Origin: Diploscapter coronatus
Taxonomy: Eukaryota > Nematoda > Chromadorea > Rhabditida > Rhabditidae
Direction: 5' to 3'
Length of the DNA stretch: 64,000 nt
Assembly: GCA_964036155.1 (NCBI GenBank)
Contig: OZ038423.1
Coordinates: 61,829,249-61,893,248, forward strand
The notes beneath the pieces are model-generated. The model saw only the letters and a list, made by a program, of their open reading frames with translations, was not told the origin of the DNA and did not search any database. The translations under genes and the position numbers were made by a program. Shown piece by piece: positions 38,777 through 51,076 of this stretch (its first letter is position 1; each line of letters opens with the position of its first letter).

Positions 38777-39340
38777 ATGATCCCGAGGCAGATTTTGATA
38801 TTTTTACTAATTTTTGTACTCAGTACCAAGGCCTTCTTCACCATCGTTGAACATCAAGCTACAGGTGGATACTGTATTTCTTATTTTTACCTTTTTTCAT
38901 TGAATAAAAAATTCGAAGTATTCTTGAAAGAATAACCTATTTCTGATCAGCGATTAGATAGTTTTGAATTTTTCAAATTTTCGAATCCGAAATTTTAGTT
39001 GCACTTCATAGCTGGTTTTGAAAATATGTGATTTTCGAGAAGGAAATTTCTTAGAGTAGAAAAGAGGTATTTCCAGACCCAATTTGCATCGAGGCTGATT
39101 GTGACGAGGATGAATTGTGTGTCGTAGATGGGAATGGGGGTGGAATGTGCGTTTCAAGAAATTTGTGAGGTCAAAAAATTGTTCCTAATTTTTCGCAAAC
39201 ATTTTAGCGCCCTCCACAAAGGAGCATATCTAAAAGAGAAGACCGGAGCTCACAGGCAGGATGAAAGTAAGTATTTTAAAGTGAGTTATTTTGTACAAGG
39301 AATTTTAGCCCCTCAAAATTACCCCCACGAAATGCTGTAA
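38777..39340 (+). CDS. Small secreted Cys-containing protein (88 aa), four mini-exons
   Basis: Exons 38777-38864, 39077-39164, 39208-39266 and 39309-39340 join in phase (88, 88, 59 and 32 bp), ending in TAA, with AATAAA at 39423-39428. Residues 1-19 (RQILIFLLIFVLSTKA) form a clear signal peptide. The middle has four cysteines: DPICIEADCDEDELCVVDG, then Gly-rich and MCVSRN. DP-C...C...C...C-V-S-R resembles the first follistatin-like (FOLN) half-module of testican/SPARC-type proteins, here with no Kazal or calcium-binding domain after it. The tail is basic then ends TPQNYPHEML. Too fragmented to appear as a long open frame. Function unknown; extracellular by inference. Confidence 0.72.
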
Positions 39341-40253
39341 TCGAAAGGAATATCACTTCGACGCCACTTTCATCTGTGATTCGTTGTCACTGCCTTAGAA
39401 ATTATAATTTGATTTTGGTTCGAATAAATTGTTTTTCTTCTCGAAATCTTTTCCACATATTCATTTTTCACGTTTTCCCTGTGAAAGATAGATAAAAGAA
39501 AAAAGATCTGGAAACCTGTGAAGAGTCATATTTCCGAATTTCGTGATCAGGAAGTTTAAAAATCAGATTCTGAGTTCAAAATTTTCAATTTCGAATTGCG
39601 TACTTTTATGAATTTGGAAAAGCAGATGCAATTTACCAGCAATATTCCATTTATCCGCTCGTTTCCGTTGCTAGGCAGCATCCCATTCATTTCTGCCAGT
39701 GCATCTTTCCGCTCTATCCACTATCTAAAGGAGCAGATGCGTAGATCCAAAACGGGTCATTTAACTATTTTCCCCAACGTTTCTCGAATCGATATTCGAA
39801 AATATTCAAATCTTCGATCATTCTCTTTGAAAATTATCGTAATTCGTCACTTTTCCTTGAAAATTCGCTTTTTTCGAAAAATTTAACGAATTTTAAAGTT
39901 TCGAAAGTCAAAATGAAATTTCCGATCACTTTCATGAGTATTTCCAAAAAAAAACTAAGAAAAACCACTTGCGAAAATAAAAAAGCGGTGAGCAAACGTA
40001 GTTTCGCATTTCTCTCATTTTGTGCTCCCGCATTACGTGTTTTCCGATTTTGAAAAAAAAAAATTCAAATCGTTTTCTTCGAATTTCTCTATTTTTCGTT
40101 GTTTCTCCCGGCAATTGGCCTAGTTATCGTTACTTAGGTTATTAGAAGAGTTGATTACTTTTGCAAGTCACAATTTCAACCTTATTTGCTCGTTTCGTGG
40201 ATTTTTCGAATTTTCGTCAATTTCTTGATTTTAGCGTTCAAGTCATCATAAAA
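39341..40253. promoter_or_regulatory. Intergenic upstream of SUB1
   Basis: Holds the poly(A) signal of the preceding gene (39423-39428) and the presumed SUB1 promoter. A TTTTAG at about 40230-40234, some 20 bases before the SUB1 ATG, could be a 5' UTR or trans-splice acceptor. No supported exon seen. Confidence 0.4.
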
Positions 40254-41128
40254 ATGAGTTCGTCCGACGACAGCAGCGATGAGTCGGTCAAGGAACAAAA
40301 GAAGCAGACCAAGGTTAGGATTAGTTTTCGAGATTTTGAAAAAATCTTTCTTCAATGAATTTTTTCCTCCAGAATTTCTTATTTTTCCTAGCACATTCTG
40401 ATACAAAATTGATGAGTTCAAGAAATTAAACTAAAAATCCTAAAAAAAAAAACGTATTTTTAGAAGCGTCCGGTGAAGGATGAGTCTGACGATTCTGGCG
40501 AGACTTCGGACACGAGCGACTCCGCGCCCGCCCCCGCTCCCAAGAAGGCCAAGTCGGACGATAAAGGAAGCGGCAAGAGTAAGGCTGCTGGGTCCAGCAA
40601 GAGCAACGTCAGGAAGCAGGTCAACGGCGAGGGACAGACGGTGCGCGTTTGAAATAAAGAAATGGGATCGAGTTTTCTGGGAATTTCACAAAATCTGGAA
40701 TGAAGATTTCTAAACAAAGAAATTTCTATACTTTCGGGAAAATTCGAAATCTTAAACTTTCACACTCGGTGAATCAGAAGAAATTGAAGGAATTTGAAAA
40801 AAGCAAACAATTTAATTTTACAGATGCTGGAACTCGGCAGCAACAAATTCGTGACGGTGAGCGAGTTCAGGGGCAAGAAACTGATCCAGATTCGCGAGTA
40901 CTATCTCGATAAGGTGAAAAATCATTCGAAAGTGACTTTGCCAATTTCTCTGAATTTGATCATTTTTCAGAAATTTTGAAATGATTTCATTTGCAAAATA
41001 AAAGGAAAAATCATACAAATCTGCAGGGCTCTGGCGAACTGAAGCCGGGCAAGAAAGGGATCGCCCTGTCGCGCGAGCAGTACGACCAGCTGAAGGGTAT
41101 GATCGGGGAGATCGATGGGATGCTCTGA
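40254..41128 (+). CDS. SUB1: Transcriptional coactivator PC4 / SUB1, 142 aa
   Basis: Exons 40254-40313, 40464-40640, 40824-40913 and 41027-41128 join in phase. The N-terminal 75 residues are a Ser/Asp/Lys-rich tail (MSSSDDSSDES, then APAPAPKK). The C-terminal 65 residues are the PC4 ssDNA-binding domain: NKFVTVSEFRGKKLIQIREY, then ELKPGKKGIALSREQYDQL. This is the family signature of a nuclear ssDNA-binding coactivator for RNA polymerase II. Length and layout are normal for the family. The next + gene starts 781 bp after the stop (see the operon note). Confidence 0.95.
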
Positions 41129-41909
41129 ATTCCCTGGGTAAGGTTCACTTTTCGAAAAAAAATGCAAATTGAATCGAAGGTTGCTTTGTTCAATTGAATG
41201 AGATACACCATTGAACGTTCATTATTATTTTGATTTTACCGAAAAATAGAACCGGAACTAATTCAGAATCCAGGCCATTCGAAGCTGCAACACGCACACA
41301 TGAAGCCGCGTGTTCGTTCTAATGAAGAATATTCATAGTCAACCATTCAGTTTGATAGCATTTCCTGAAACTGAATATTCCAATCTTTGAAACTTGTTTG
41401 TAAATTTCGATTCGCTATTTAAATCTGAGGATTTTCGATCAAGACTATTTTCTTACAAATACGTTTCAAAATTAAGAGTACAAGAAAAATACCTTATATA
41501 CATTTCCAATTGTAGATTCATATTGTTCTGAAGGAAAATTCGAATGCTTATCACTTTGAATACTTGACTATGGATATTTTTCTAATTCCCGGTACTCTTC
41601 ACCATTTGATTTATTCTGATTCCCGTTTAAACCTCTAACCGGTACTGCCTATTTTATCTTCCTTCCAGTTTGAAAAGGTTCGATTTATTTTTTCTTGCTC
41701 TTTGTTTCTTTGCCTCTCTTATTTCGGTTCACTTTCCAGTATCTCTCCGCTTTATTTGATGCTCTCGTTTCCATCGTAAATTATTGCGGTTAGTTTGAAA
41801 TAAATTGACGGTGTTTTGTTCGATTTTCTTTTTGAAAGATGAGCGTTTTGAAGCGCTTTAATATCTCTGGAAAATGGTGAATATTTCGCTAAAATCCAAT
41901 TTCAGAAGA
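41129..41909. other. SUB1 3' UTR and intercistronic region before PTIP
   Basis: The only AATAAA between the two genes is at 41799-41804. It is followed by a T-rich stretch and then TTTCAG ending at 41905, five bases (AAGA, then the A of ATG) from the PTIP start codon. The roughly 100-bp spacing from poly(A) signal to acceptor matches nematode operon junctions. Confidence 0.45.
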
Positions 41910-44900
41910 ATGTCGGACAAGTCTAACGGCGGACCTATGGATCAGACGAATTTGAACAAGGTAATTTTTGAAAATTAAAAAAGACTGGATTTCGCTCTAT
42001 GAAAACTCGAAAATCTTTAGAAAATTGCTAAAAGCCAAATACCTATGTGTAGAATATCAGGGTTTTTTCTTTTGTAAACCATTGATGCTTTCTGAAAAAT
42101 GCATCTTAAAAACTAAGATTTTTTGCGAATCTAAAACTAAAAATATATTCAGGAAATCCCCATGGAGCAGGACTCTCGGGAAAGCCCTCCTCTGGGTGCT
42201 CTCGACCCCGGCCACATCACGAACATGGTCGTCGACCAGCAGTGCGCCTTGACTCCGCCCACTCCACACAATTTCGTCCTTCCCCCACAACAACCTGCTG
42301 TTTCTGAAGTATGGAAGATGATTTTTTTTGTAATTTTGAAGTCGAATGAATAGAATTGTAGCGCTTTAGTAATAAGCTAAATAGGCACTACTCTTGAAAA
42401 GTTGTGTTGAAAAGCGGATAATTTTAGCAAGAAAAATTCTTATTCCAAATTTTAAAGTAAGACTAGTTTCATGGAGACAAAATCCTTTTTTACTTCTAAA
42501 TTCAGAATAACTGAAAATTTTCAGTGGCAACGCTACGGTGGTCCGATGCAAGCTCAACAAAGAGACGGAAATAGTCGAAGTTCACAAGGTACGTTTATTA
42601 AAGAGACATTTTTTATCCAACACTTTCCATATCTCCGGCAGTTTACAGATCCGTTTTAGTCTTCATCATCTCTTGAAACATTTTCTTCAAAAACTATCTT
42701 CAAAGCTATTTATCCTATAAAGTTCCCCTATCTTATTCCCTATTAGGAAGTCTTCCTTTCTTCTTACCAGTCAGATTCTTTCACTCGCAATCTTTTCCCT
42801 CTCTCTGGTTCAGTCTTGATTTAATGGTCCCTCTCTCAATCGCGCAGGGTCAGAGACGCAGAATGACAGAGAGAGGGAGCAGTAGAGTGGCACGCCTTTT
42901 GGCCTCTATCTATTGTCCATCTTTCTCTCTCTTCCCTTTCTTTCTCTCCCTTTAACCCTATTCTATTTTCCTTCTGGCAGTAGTTCAACGTTTCGAATGT
43001 TTTGCTATTTTTAATTTTCATCGAAAATTTCAACCTGATCCTTGAAATTCTGAAAAAGTTCCTTTGAAATCTTCAATTTTTCGAAAATTTTTGACAAAAA
43101 ATTGACAAGAATTATAAAATTCTAAAAGTTAGCTCAATATTTTCGAACGCTTTTTTAACTTCTGATTTTTATGAAAAATTTAATTTTTTCCCTTTGAATT
43201 TACCAAGAAACTTATTTTTTGAAGAAATGACTAATTTTTTCGAATTAGAATCGATTCCTGATAATTTTTGGATAGCAAATTTCGGTTTTTCATAAATTGA
43301 ATATTTTCAGGGCCAAACATGGACGAAGTCAAAATGGAACTAGCCTCTCCTCAGCAACAACACATGCAGCAACAACAGCACATGCAAATGCAAGGTGAGG
43401 ATTCATTTTCTTCGAATACCATGAAATCATGAACCTTTCAATTGGTTACTATGACTTTCTCGAAATAGGTTTGGATAGATTTCGATGAAATGATCAAATT
43501 TCAAATATTATTAGACCATTGTTGTCGAGACTTAGTAAAAGCAATCAAATTTTATCATTCAAATTTGAGTTGATATGTCTCAAGGAACGGATATTTTTTT
43601 TCTAAGTTCCTCGGAGCGCAATTATTCCAGCATTAGCTTGACAAGACTTACCAAAAGAATGAACCCTCCATCTTGGCTATGTATGATTCTAGAAAGTGAT
43701 AATTTTGATAAAATCTGTAATATTTCAATCGATAAATCATATGGCTAGGAAAAAATAACGTTACATAGTTTCAGGTATTGAAAACCCGCACATGACGCCT
43801 CAACATCAGCAGCACTCATCGACGCCTAACAACGGTCCCTCGCCGATGCAGCAGCAACAGCCCGGCTCCCACTACATGCCGACAGATCAGCAGGGCATGC
43901 AGCAGCAGAGCCAAGGACAGGGAGGACACCCTCATACTCCCGGAGGTTATATGCCTCAGACGCCGCATTCCGGTAGGCAATTTTTATTCTTAAAACAATG
44001 AAATTTTTGGAGGAATACTGATCGTTTTATCGATGCTTTTGGAAATTGTATCATTTTTTCATTTCCAAAGGTATCTAAATCTGTCGGAACTTTTGAAGTC
44101 TTTTCTTAGTTCTAATACTTTCGCTAAAACCTATACAAATGAATTTTCTTTATTGTGATTTTAAAAAAAATCGTCTTTTTCAGGAGGTATTCCCGCAAGC
44201 CCTTCATCAATGCACATGCCTCCTCAAATGCATCCTCAGCAGCAATATCAAGGTATATTTTTGCCACAATTTTCGAATGTTTCGCGAAAAATATCAAATC
44301 TCATAAAACTGAATTGCTAATCCAAGCAGAATATGATTCATTTTTAAAAGAATAAAATTTAGGTCAGCAAGGTGAAATTCCCCCACAAATGTACGGCCGA
44401 AACATGATGATGGGCCCGAATGGCCAGCCCGTGAGTGCTCCTCAGCCTGCAGGACCACCTCCAGGTATACGAATGAAATAATTGGACTCAAAATGTTCAA
44501 CTTGGTAGAAAATGCGATAGATTACTACATTTTGAATCTAAAGCCAAGCTATTTTAGCTAAAATTCACTGAAATTTATTTCAGGCCACATAATGCACAAC
44601 CAATACGGGCAATACCCCCAACAGACACCGCATCAGGGACAGTGGCAACAGGTGTTTTTGCTTTCTCATTTTGTAAAATAATGCTTTTTAATTTGTAATT
44701 TCTTGATGTGGGACTAGCAGTTTTGGAATCTGAAAAATGTACACAAGAAATGGGATCAACTTGGAACATTTTTTATCTTCTTCTTCCTATTTCAGGCACC
44801 CGCCGGCCCCTATCCTCGACCCAATCAACTAATGCCTCAAGGCCCTCCAAACCAACAGCAGAGAGTCATGATGTCCAGAGTCGGATATCCATCGGGTAAA

Positions 44901-47900
44901 ATTGTGTTTATTTCATGTTTAAAAATATAGACAAGTGCAACCCTCTCCCCCCCAATCTCAAACAACTCGTTCATATCGGAATTTGCAGATTTAATATTCT
45001 GCTAAAATGACTCTTTTCCAACTTGAGAAAATGGGCGTAGTAATTTTCAAAATTTGATTTGTTATCAGGCTTTTTCAAAGCATTAGTGTACAAGCAATGT
45101 GTTCAGGAGTTTTCAAATTTGAATGAACAAATCAACCTCTATGGAAAGTTTCATAGGAGTTATCAAATATGTCGCTTTTCGACAGATGATAATGTACGAA
45201 ATCTGAGAAGGGGCATGAATAGTCGAAAGTGTTCAGGCTCCTATCCGCCCGGAATGCCAATGAACGGTCAGCAACAGATGCAGTACCCCGTGCCTCCGCA
45301 AGGCCAGCGTCCCACAATGCCTGTCCAACAACCTAGGACTCCTTCTTATCAGCCGCCTCCCGGTCAGCAATATCCCTATCCAAACCAGGGACCCTACCCA
45401 GGACAGCCGCCCTACCCCTCACCTCACATGTATCAGCAGAGACCACCGGTTAGTTACGTTGAGGAAAAAGGGGAACAATAATGATGATGATACTCTCCTT
45501 TCGAAACTTCCATTTTGTTGGTGAAAATTAGCTAAAGAAAGGAAACTGCAGTATGTATTTTTCATATTGATTTTTTTTTCTTAGCCAAATTAGTTACACT
45601 ATTTCTCAACCGTTGCTGATTTTTAGATGACCCCCCAAATGCGCCAACAGTTCATGTCGCCTACTGGTCCGATGATGCCTGCCGGTCATCAACAAGGTAG
45701 AAGGGGTGAAATTTGGAATTTTTGGAAAAATGAAATTTAAGCTTACCCACCCTCGACCCCTCAGACCCCACAAACTCCTCAGCCAATGCCCTATGCTGCT
45801 AATGGTAGTATTTTATACTAACTTTTTAAAATCATTTGTTTTTTTCATGGTCTTTACATATAATGAAGAAAAAGCCAAGTAAGCTAAAACTTATCTTTTC
45901 TCCAATTTTCTTACCTTGTGAATAAGGTTTGATCATATGTTCTTGCAATTTGTTTAAGAAGCGTACAATGTTCTTTTGAAGGTGCAGCCCGTTTCCAGCC
46001 GGCTACCGCATCTCCGCACTACGGCGGCGACATGCGATCTCCCCCTCTTCAGTCTCCTTCCCAGAGACCTCTGCCTCCCGCGGCACAGCCCATGCCTCCT
46101 CTCACTCCTCAACACATCCCATTCTGCACTTACGATCCAAACGTACTACAAGCAGGTTGGAGGACTCGTGCTTGAGAATATTCGGAATTAAAATCGCCTC
46201 TAGATAGCGTCTTGAGTTTTTCATTTCCAAATGCCGAATCTTGAAACGTATCAAAAGTTCGATTATGTTTATGAGATTTATTCCAGCGAGAATCATCGAA
46301 AATCAATCGTAACGAGTTCTTTTGTTCCCAATTATATGAACTCTTTCTGAAACCTATCATAAATGTAAATTTTGGAAACGTTTTTTTTTGTTTTTTTGAA
46401 AGGCAGATTTTATTCCTCATATAACGCATTGTTGAAATGAAAATGAAAGTTCGAAACTTTCGTTTTTAGTTTTTAAGATGGAATTTTCAGTGGACAACAA
46501 CCCCGATATGTGTCTGGTGGGGTGCGTGATTCACATCTTCGACCACGAGCGATTCGCCACGGACAAATTGGACCTGTCCCTCATCAGCATGGCTGTCCGT
46601 CTCCATGGTGGGGACGTGGAGATCGGACAGAAAACATGCACTGCTGGTATAATTTTCTTTTCGAAATTGTTTGCCCTCGGATTCTTTATTCTGAAATGAC
46701 ATGAGTTTTCATATGAAATTACAAGGCATTGTTGAGACTATTTTATAAAGAGGAGAGTAGTTTTGGATAGGAAGGCTCGTCTTTTATTGCTACTCCAAAG
46801 TTTTCATTGTCAATATGCTATGTTATTTCCAAGTTTTTTTTCTTTATTTTTTGAGTTGAAAATATTAGGAACAAATGATTTTGATATTCATTTTCTTAAA
46901 ACTATCTTTCAGCTCGAATGCCTTCTAAAATGATTATGATTTCAGAAAGAATGTCGCTTGTTACTCACGCGATCGTCGGGAACATGAACATGCAGCTACA
47001 ACACGTGGATTCGGTCAGTTATTTCTCATAATCTCATTTTGATGAAACGAGTGAGAGGCATAACGAAATCATGGACTGGAGGAAGTTCATAAGAATGAAA
47101 ACATGATTTTTTCCATTCAATATCCCAATTTTGATTCTGCTATGAAGTTACTTTTGTACTACTATTAACGCTTTAAAAATGATTTTTCATTTTATAGTCG
47201 GTTGAAACATAATCGAATGATCTATTTCAAAGTTTGCTTTTTGATTGGAATACTTTCATATCATTGCATTTCATAGATCATTGAAACTTACACAAGTATT
47301 TCTATTTCAACCTTTAATTTTTGATGGAAGCATTTTTCATATTACTTTTCAGAAAGGATATTTGCGTTTCATTATTTATTGGAACCTACAAACATTCTAT
47401 TTCAATATTTGTTCAGATGTACAAGAACCGCAAGCGACTGGTGACTTTGCACTGGTTGAGCGACTGTTTGGCGAAGCGGAAAATGGAAGTTCCCTACAAA
47501 GCATCCCATCTGCCTGTCACCATGTACGGACTCATGGTCGGAATGGTGCAGAGCGTTAAGGTAGGGCAATTTAGCTATTCAATTGAATTCTCGCTAAAAT
47601 TACAATTTACGAACGATGTTATTTTATAAATTCCTCTCAAAACATGCGTCAAAAAAGAGGATTTGTTCAAAATATGTTATTCTTACCAGTTTTTCCTTTC
47701 CAAAATAGATGGGCTTTCAATCATCTAAATTTTCATTTCTTATTTTTTATTTTTTTAATTAAAAATAAAAAAAAACAACAATATTTCCTAATTCAGACCG
47801 TTTCGTTGAGCGGTTTCGATGAAATTGAGCGCCGGACGATTCAGCTAATGATCGAAGCGATCGGAGCCAGAATCACTGCTTTCCTTTCTCCGGAAACTTC

Positions 47901-50900
47901 ACTCGTCATCGCCAAGTCGGCTAGGTAAATATGTTTCATAGTTATTCTAAGCTATTTTCTTCATTGATAGTCACATAATCGCTACTTTTTTTGTTGAAAG
48001 AATTGATAATTTTTAGTGATATTCAGTCAGCTTTCTCTCAAAACTGATGGTATTAATCTCCATTAGAATGAGCTGCGCGACCACAAAGACTCTCGCATTT
48101 TTGCATACTATTTTCTTGTGGTCGCATCTCGTTCTAATGAGGATTGATACCATTTCTGATAAAATTTGAAAAAATGAACATTTTTTCAGTGAAAAGACCC
48201 AGAAAGCGCGAGAATGGAATGTCCCCGTAGTGAACTACAAATGGCTCATCGACCATTACTCGATCACAACTCACCCAGGGCCTAGGGATTTCGACAACGA
48301 GAAATACCAGGTCCTGAAATTTGGAATTTTTTTCACAAAATTAATAAATTTGCAGGTTGGATACTCTCGATGCCCCGACGTGATTTCTACGCCTGAAAAA
48401 CTCGAAATGGAATGTGAGCATTTCAGGCACTTGTTGAGTAAGTTTTTTTTCAAACTTTTTCTGAATGAGTTTCAATGATTACATAAAAGATGAGAATTCG
48501 TAACAATTTACGATAATTCAGCGTAGATATTTTTCTTTATTTAGAAAGTGACCAAACTATCTTTTTATCATTTAAAAGCATTTTAAATTAAAATTTGCTC
48601 ATATTTTTCAAAATGTCCGTGAATTTGCCAATAGAAAGAAATCTCGGTTATTTCAATAGCTTGTCTTTTCAGGGATCTTTGAAAATAACCTAATTTGACC
48701 TTTCTTTCAGTTTCGTGGCGCCAGCAAATTCTCGTGAGCCAGGACGTGTGGAATCGGTCGATGGATCAGCGAAATCGGTACATTCAATTTGACGAGGCCT
48801 ATTTCCCGTCTAGGTAAAATATTTGATAACTATTTAAACATGTCTAAATACTGCCATATTCGAATTAGAATTGCTTTTTAGTCAGCATTTTGTTTAAATT
48901 CCATTCTCCTTTTGAAACAAAAAATAGCTGGATAATCGGATAGAAAAAAACTTCATTATTTTTCCATACATATACGATAGGATTTCTAAACAAGTGTTGA
49001 GACGTAGAAAAAGAAAACAGCTCAAGATACTTGTAATTTTCAGAAGGCTGAGAACCCAATCAGTCGCTCCTACAGAAGAAATGATCGAGGAAATGCGGCG
49101 AAAACGAGAAGAGGATGGGGAGCAGGACAAGGTGCAAGTGGCTGTCGCTTTTGGCATTTTCGAGGATCAGGTGGGGGAATTAAAAATAATTATTTTCCTA
49201 GGAAATAATGTTTTTTTCGTAATTAAACGGAAAATTATTTTAATACTAAAAACTAAATCTCTGGATTTACTTCGAATTTCCTTGAAATATACAAAAATTG
49301 ACTTTCCATTTCAAGTACAAATATCAAAAGAGAACGGCCAAGAGCAGCAAAGTCACGAATTCTAATTTAATTTATCCCGTGAAGCGTACAATATCTATCA
49401 AAAATGTCAATTTCAGGTAAAATCGATGATGACGTTGAAAGTTCGTTACCTGGGCGGCGTGGTTGTGGACGACATTTCGGCGTGCACTCATTTGGTGCTG
49501 CTGAACGGGAGGTAATGTGCAAGTCTCGCAACCTCTTCACTCTACGAGACAGTATGTGAAAGTGAGAGAACCTTTCCCCCTATATTTCTCTATCCTCTCC
49601 TAACTCGACATACTATTTCGCTAAGTTGCGAGGTTGCGAGATTTCCAAATAACTGAATGGCAGGCGATCGATCGAGTTGCTGAAGGGAATCGCGATGGGC
49701 AAGAACATCGTCTCTGCTGACTGGGTCGTTCATTCCTACGAGTGCAAACATTGGATGGGTAGGCGAATTTTTAATCTTTTAATTTTTAAAATAGCCTTCA
49801 CAAATTTTAATCTTGATTTTTAAAATTGAAATCAATGCCTGTATTCATAAACGCATCGGGAGTCTTCCAATACGTTGATGGATACGGGCATTTTTATACC
49901 TTCAAAATTCGTATTCTTTATTCGAGTTTTGATGAATTTCTTCTATTTTCGAACTTATTGATTTTCTAGATATATGTCATGAAATAGTGAAGTTCTAGAC
50001 TGAATGTACCATCTTTAGTGGATCTTCCACACCTTCAAATTGACAAGAACATGAGAATAGCAAGTCCTCATTTCACTATTTTCAGACACGTTGGACTATA
50101 TGATGCGTGACGACGAAATGGAGAAGATTCTCGGCTACAGCTGCAAGCGGAGCATTTTGAAAGCCAAACATCAGTCCGTTTTCGAGGTACTTCGATTCTC
50201 CTTATGTTTTTCTTTTATTGCCAAGTTTAGGACGTCACATTTTACGTTACCCCCTCGGTAGTCCCTAGCATTTCGGTGCTGCACGAATTGATTAGACTGG
50301 GTGGTGGCCAAGTGCAGGAGAAGCGGCCCACTCCACAGCAAATTCGTAGGGCTTTTAAAAATGGATTGGAATTTTTCGAATAACAATTCTTCTAGTGAAA
50401 AGATGTTTTTAAAGGAGTTATAGTATATTTCTCTTTAAAAAGATAAATATTTTAATTTCTAATTATGATTCGAAAAATTGGATCTCCTGTATTTATATAC
50501 GACTTACATACACATACAGCTCTTTTTCCTATCTCTCCACTTTTCCTACATCCCTTACCCTCTGTTCGCCTGTAAACAGCAGTATGTAAATACAGGAAGC
50601 CGAAAAGTTTCAATTTGTTTCAAATGCATTCTTCCTAAAAATGAAAAATTTTAGTGGAATACACAGAACTGGATAAGCCCCTGATAGTTGTCAGTTCTGA
50701 AGCCGATTTCAAGCTAGTCTCATATTTGGTCGAGGCTAATTTCGGTATGTGTTTTAAAACTCGTAAATTTTCATTCAAAACGCAGCCTGCAAATGTGAAT
50801 AATATTATGCAGATTTTCAGTCTAATTGAGAAAATTTGGTTCAATTCAAGTTTAACCTTATTTGAAATATCTGCAAACTCAAAGAATTATAAGTAAGAGA

Positions 50901-51076
50901 TGTTGAATTCGAAAAGTTTAGCAATCTATCAAACCGACTTGGTACTAATGGCTATTCTAAGGCAGCAACTAGAAACCCTGCCTAATTACCGTATTCAATT
51001 TGCATCGAAACAACAAAATAGTCTTCCTATGCTCCGGGCCCCGCCCCCAGGTTCTCGACCTTTGAGGGTCACATAA
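41910..51076 (+). CDS. PAXIP1 (pis-1): PTIP/PAXIP1 homolog, Gln/Pro-rich N-terminus and four BRCT domains, 996 aa, 27 exons
   Basis: Exons: 41910-41960, 42153-42308, 42525-42588, 43311-43394, 43775-43972, 44184-44252, 44363-44464, 44584-44651, 44796-44895, 45237-45448, 45627-45696, 45742-45804, 45982-46155, 46491-46646, 46946-47013, 47417-47560, 47797-47924, 48190-48310, 48356-48437, 48711-48813, 49044-49170, 49417-49511, 49664-49758, 50086-50186, 50231-50345, 50655-50744, 50922-51076. Residues 90-470 are Gln/Pro/Met-rich. BRCT domains are near 475-575 (LVTLHWLSDCL), 585-665 (VPVVNYKWLIDHY), 770-845 (NIVSADWVVHSYE) and 878-970. They match BRCT3-6 of vertebrate PTIP, a subunit of MLL3/4-UTX H3K4 methyltransferase complexes with roles in DNA damage. 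The N-terminal BRCT pair is absent. The closest worm protein from memory is PIS-1 (SET-16/UTX-1 complex). Confidence 0.9.
48047..48153. repeat. Foldback sequence in PTIP intron 17
   Basis: Left arm 48047-48086 (CATTAGAATGAGCTGCGCGA region) pairs with right arm 48116-48153 with a few mismatches and a two-base offset. The loop is about 29 bp. Sits entirely inside the intron. Confidence 0.75.
49524..49641. repeat. Foldback sequence in PTIP intron 22
   Basis: TCTCGCAACCTC at 49524-49535 is perfectly inverted at 49630-49641. Imperfect pairing continues inwards (CAGTATGT against ACATACT). The centre is pyrimidine-rich. It fills most of the intron. Confidence 0.7.
50486..50596. repeat. Foldback sequence in PTIP intron 25
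   Basis: CCTGTATTTATATAC at 50486-50500 pairs with GTATGTAAATACAGG at 50582-50596 (one mismatch). The centre is a CT-rich stretch (CCTATCTCTCCACTTTTCC) similar to that in other foldbacks here. Confidence 0.7.

Noticed and set aside
39596..39886. 96-codon + strand open frame upstream of SUB1
   Set aside because: It starts and ends in low-complexity TTCGAA-rich sequence, has no splice support and resembles no protein I know; more likely promoter sequence.
43311..43394. Unstable CAG repeat in the PTIP Gln-rich exons
   Set aside because: The Gln codons are mixed CAA/CAG and broken by His and Met, so there is no pure trinucleotide tract.
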